Positions 37,058 through 37,145 of a stretch of DNA of 37,145 nt are shown piece by piece (position 1 is the stretch's first letter; each line of letters opens with the position of its first letter). Made by a program: the position numbers and the translations under genes. The stretch lies in NCBI GenBank assembly GCA_030524545.1, contig JAUNGM010000037.1:1-37145 (forward strand). Reading direction: 5' to 3'. The notes under the pieces are model-generated. The model saw only the letters and a list, made by a program, of their open reading frames with translations. It had not been told where the DNA came from and made no database searches. This DNA is from Eubacteriales bacterium (lineage in GTDB: Bacteria > Bacillota > Clostridia > Lachnospirales > Lachnospiraceae).

Positions 37058-37145
37058 CTGGCTGTTCCTGTGCGTTTTTTGGCGGCTCTGTGGAGGATGT
37101 AAAAAATCTTGTGTCTTTGGAAAGTGAATCTTTCTGATAAGATTT

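Larger units (their letters stand above)
36796..37145. other. Non-coding, highly structured end of the window
   Basis: No credible gene is seen here. An open frame across 36796-37011 exists, but it only translates a long inverted repeat. The region holds the right flanking repeat, the 152-base hairpin and a second smaller hairpin. The base composition returns to ICE-like GC. It may be an intergenic or origin-of-transfer region leading to the next ICE genes. Confidence 0.6.

Noticed and set aside
1-37145. CRISPR array, rRNA or tRNA gene
   Set aside because: No regularly spaced direct repeats and no tRNA or rRNA signature were seen on either strand. The only dispersed repeats are the 23-nt palindromes and the 17-base flanking pair.

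Overview
The window is almost entirely the conjugation and accessory core of an integrative conjugative element (ICE) from a gut-type Clostridia (Firmicutes, probably Lachnospiraceae). The protein set matches the Tn1549 / C. difficile CTn2-CTn4 type: PcfB, VirD4/PcfC coupling ATPase, Maff2-type small membrane protein, VirB6-like protein, PrgI, VirB4, a CD1108-type two-domain cell-wall hydrolase, DUF4315, a CD1107/DUF4366-type surface protein, TopB, giant polyvalent anti-restriction proteins and a transposon-transfer-assisting small protein. All protein genes lie on the + strand and are often overlapping or separated by a few bases. Neither the ends of the ICE nor a relaxase or integrase is visible, so the element continues on both sides. 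Family names come from recognising sequence patterns by eye; no search was run.

Layout. 1-1773: 3' part of a group II intron whose reverse transcriptase is broken by a frameshift. 1818-8968: DNA-transfer module (hypothetical, pcfB, virD4, Maff2, virB6-like, prgI, virB4); virB4 has an in-frame amber codon at 6881-6883. 8968-16062: cell-wall hydrolase, DUF4315, surface protein, DNA topoisomerase III and an XRE regulator. 16134-17403: an AT-rich protein-kinase-like cargo gene with its own extended -10 promoter and terminator. 17538-32223: three genes, a 3046-aa methyltransferase/SNF2 helicase polyvalent protein, a DUF6674-type protein and a 1532-aa ArdC-type polyvalent protein, followed by a TTRAP-like gene. 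A tnpV gene is encoded in another frame inside the 3046-aa gene. 32468-32821: a compact type I toxin-antitoxin locus with a 27-aa membrane toxin and a convergent antisense RNA. 33064-36795: an AT-rich 1243-aa STAND-like NTPase, probably a defence gene. 36796-37145: no credible gene, but a very long imperfect hairpin at 36846-36997.

How it fits together. The coupling ATPase, VirB4, VirB6-like, PrgI and hydrolase proteins would build the mating channel, and TopB would process DNA. The polyvalent proteins would protect entering DNA from host restriction. PcfB, the methyltransferase/helicase, the DUF6674 protein and the ArdC-type protein all end with the same short basic module (R-[IV]-S-[VI]-K-[ED]-K-L), which I propose is a shared recruitment or translocation tag. 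The kinase and STAND genes are later, AT-rich cargo with their own control signals. Because virB4 is interrupted, this copy may transfer poorly or depend on readthrough, reinitiation or help in trans.
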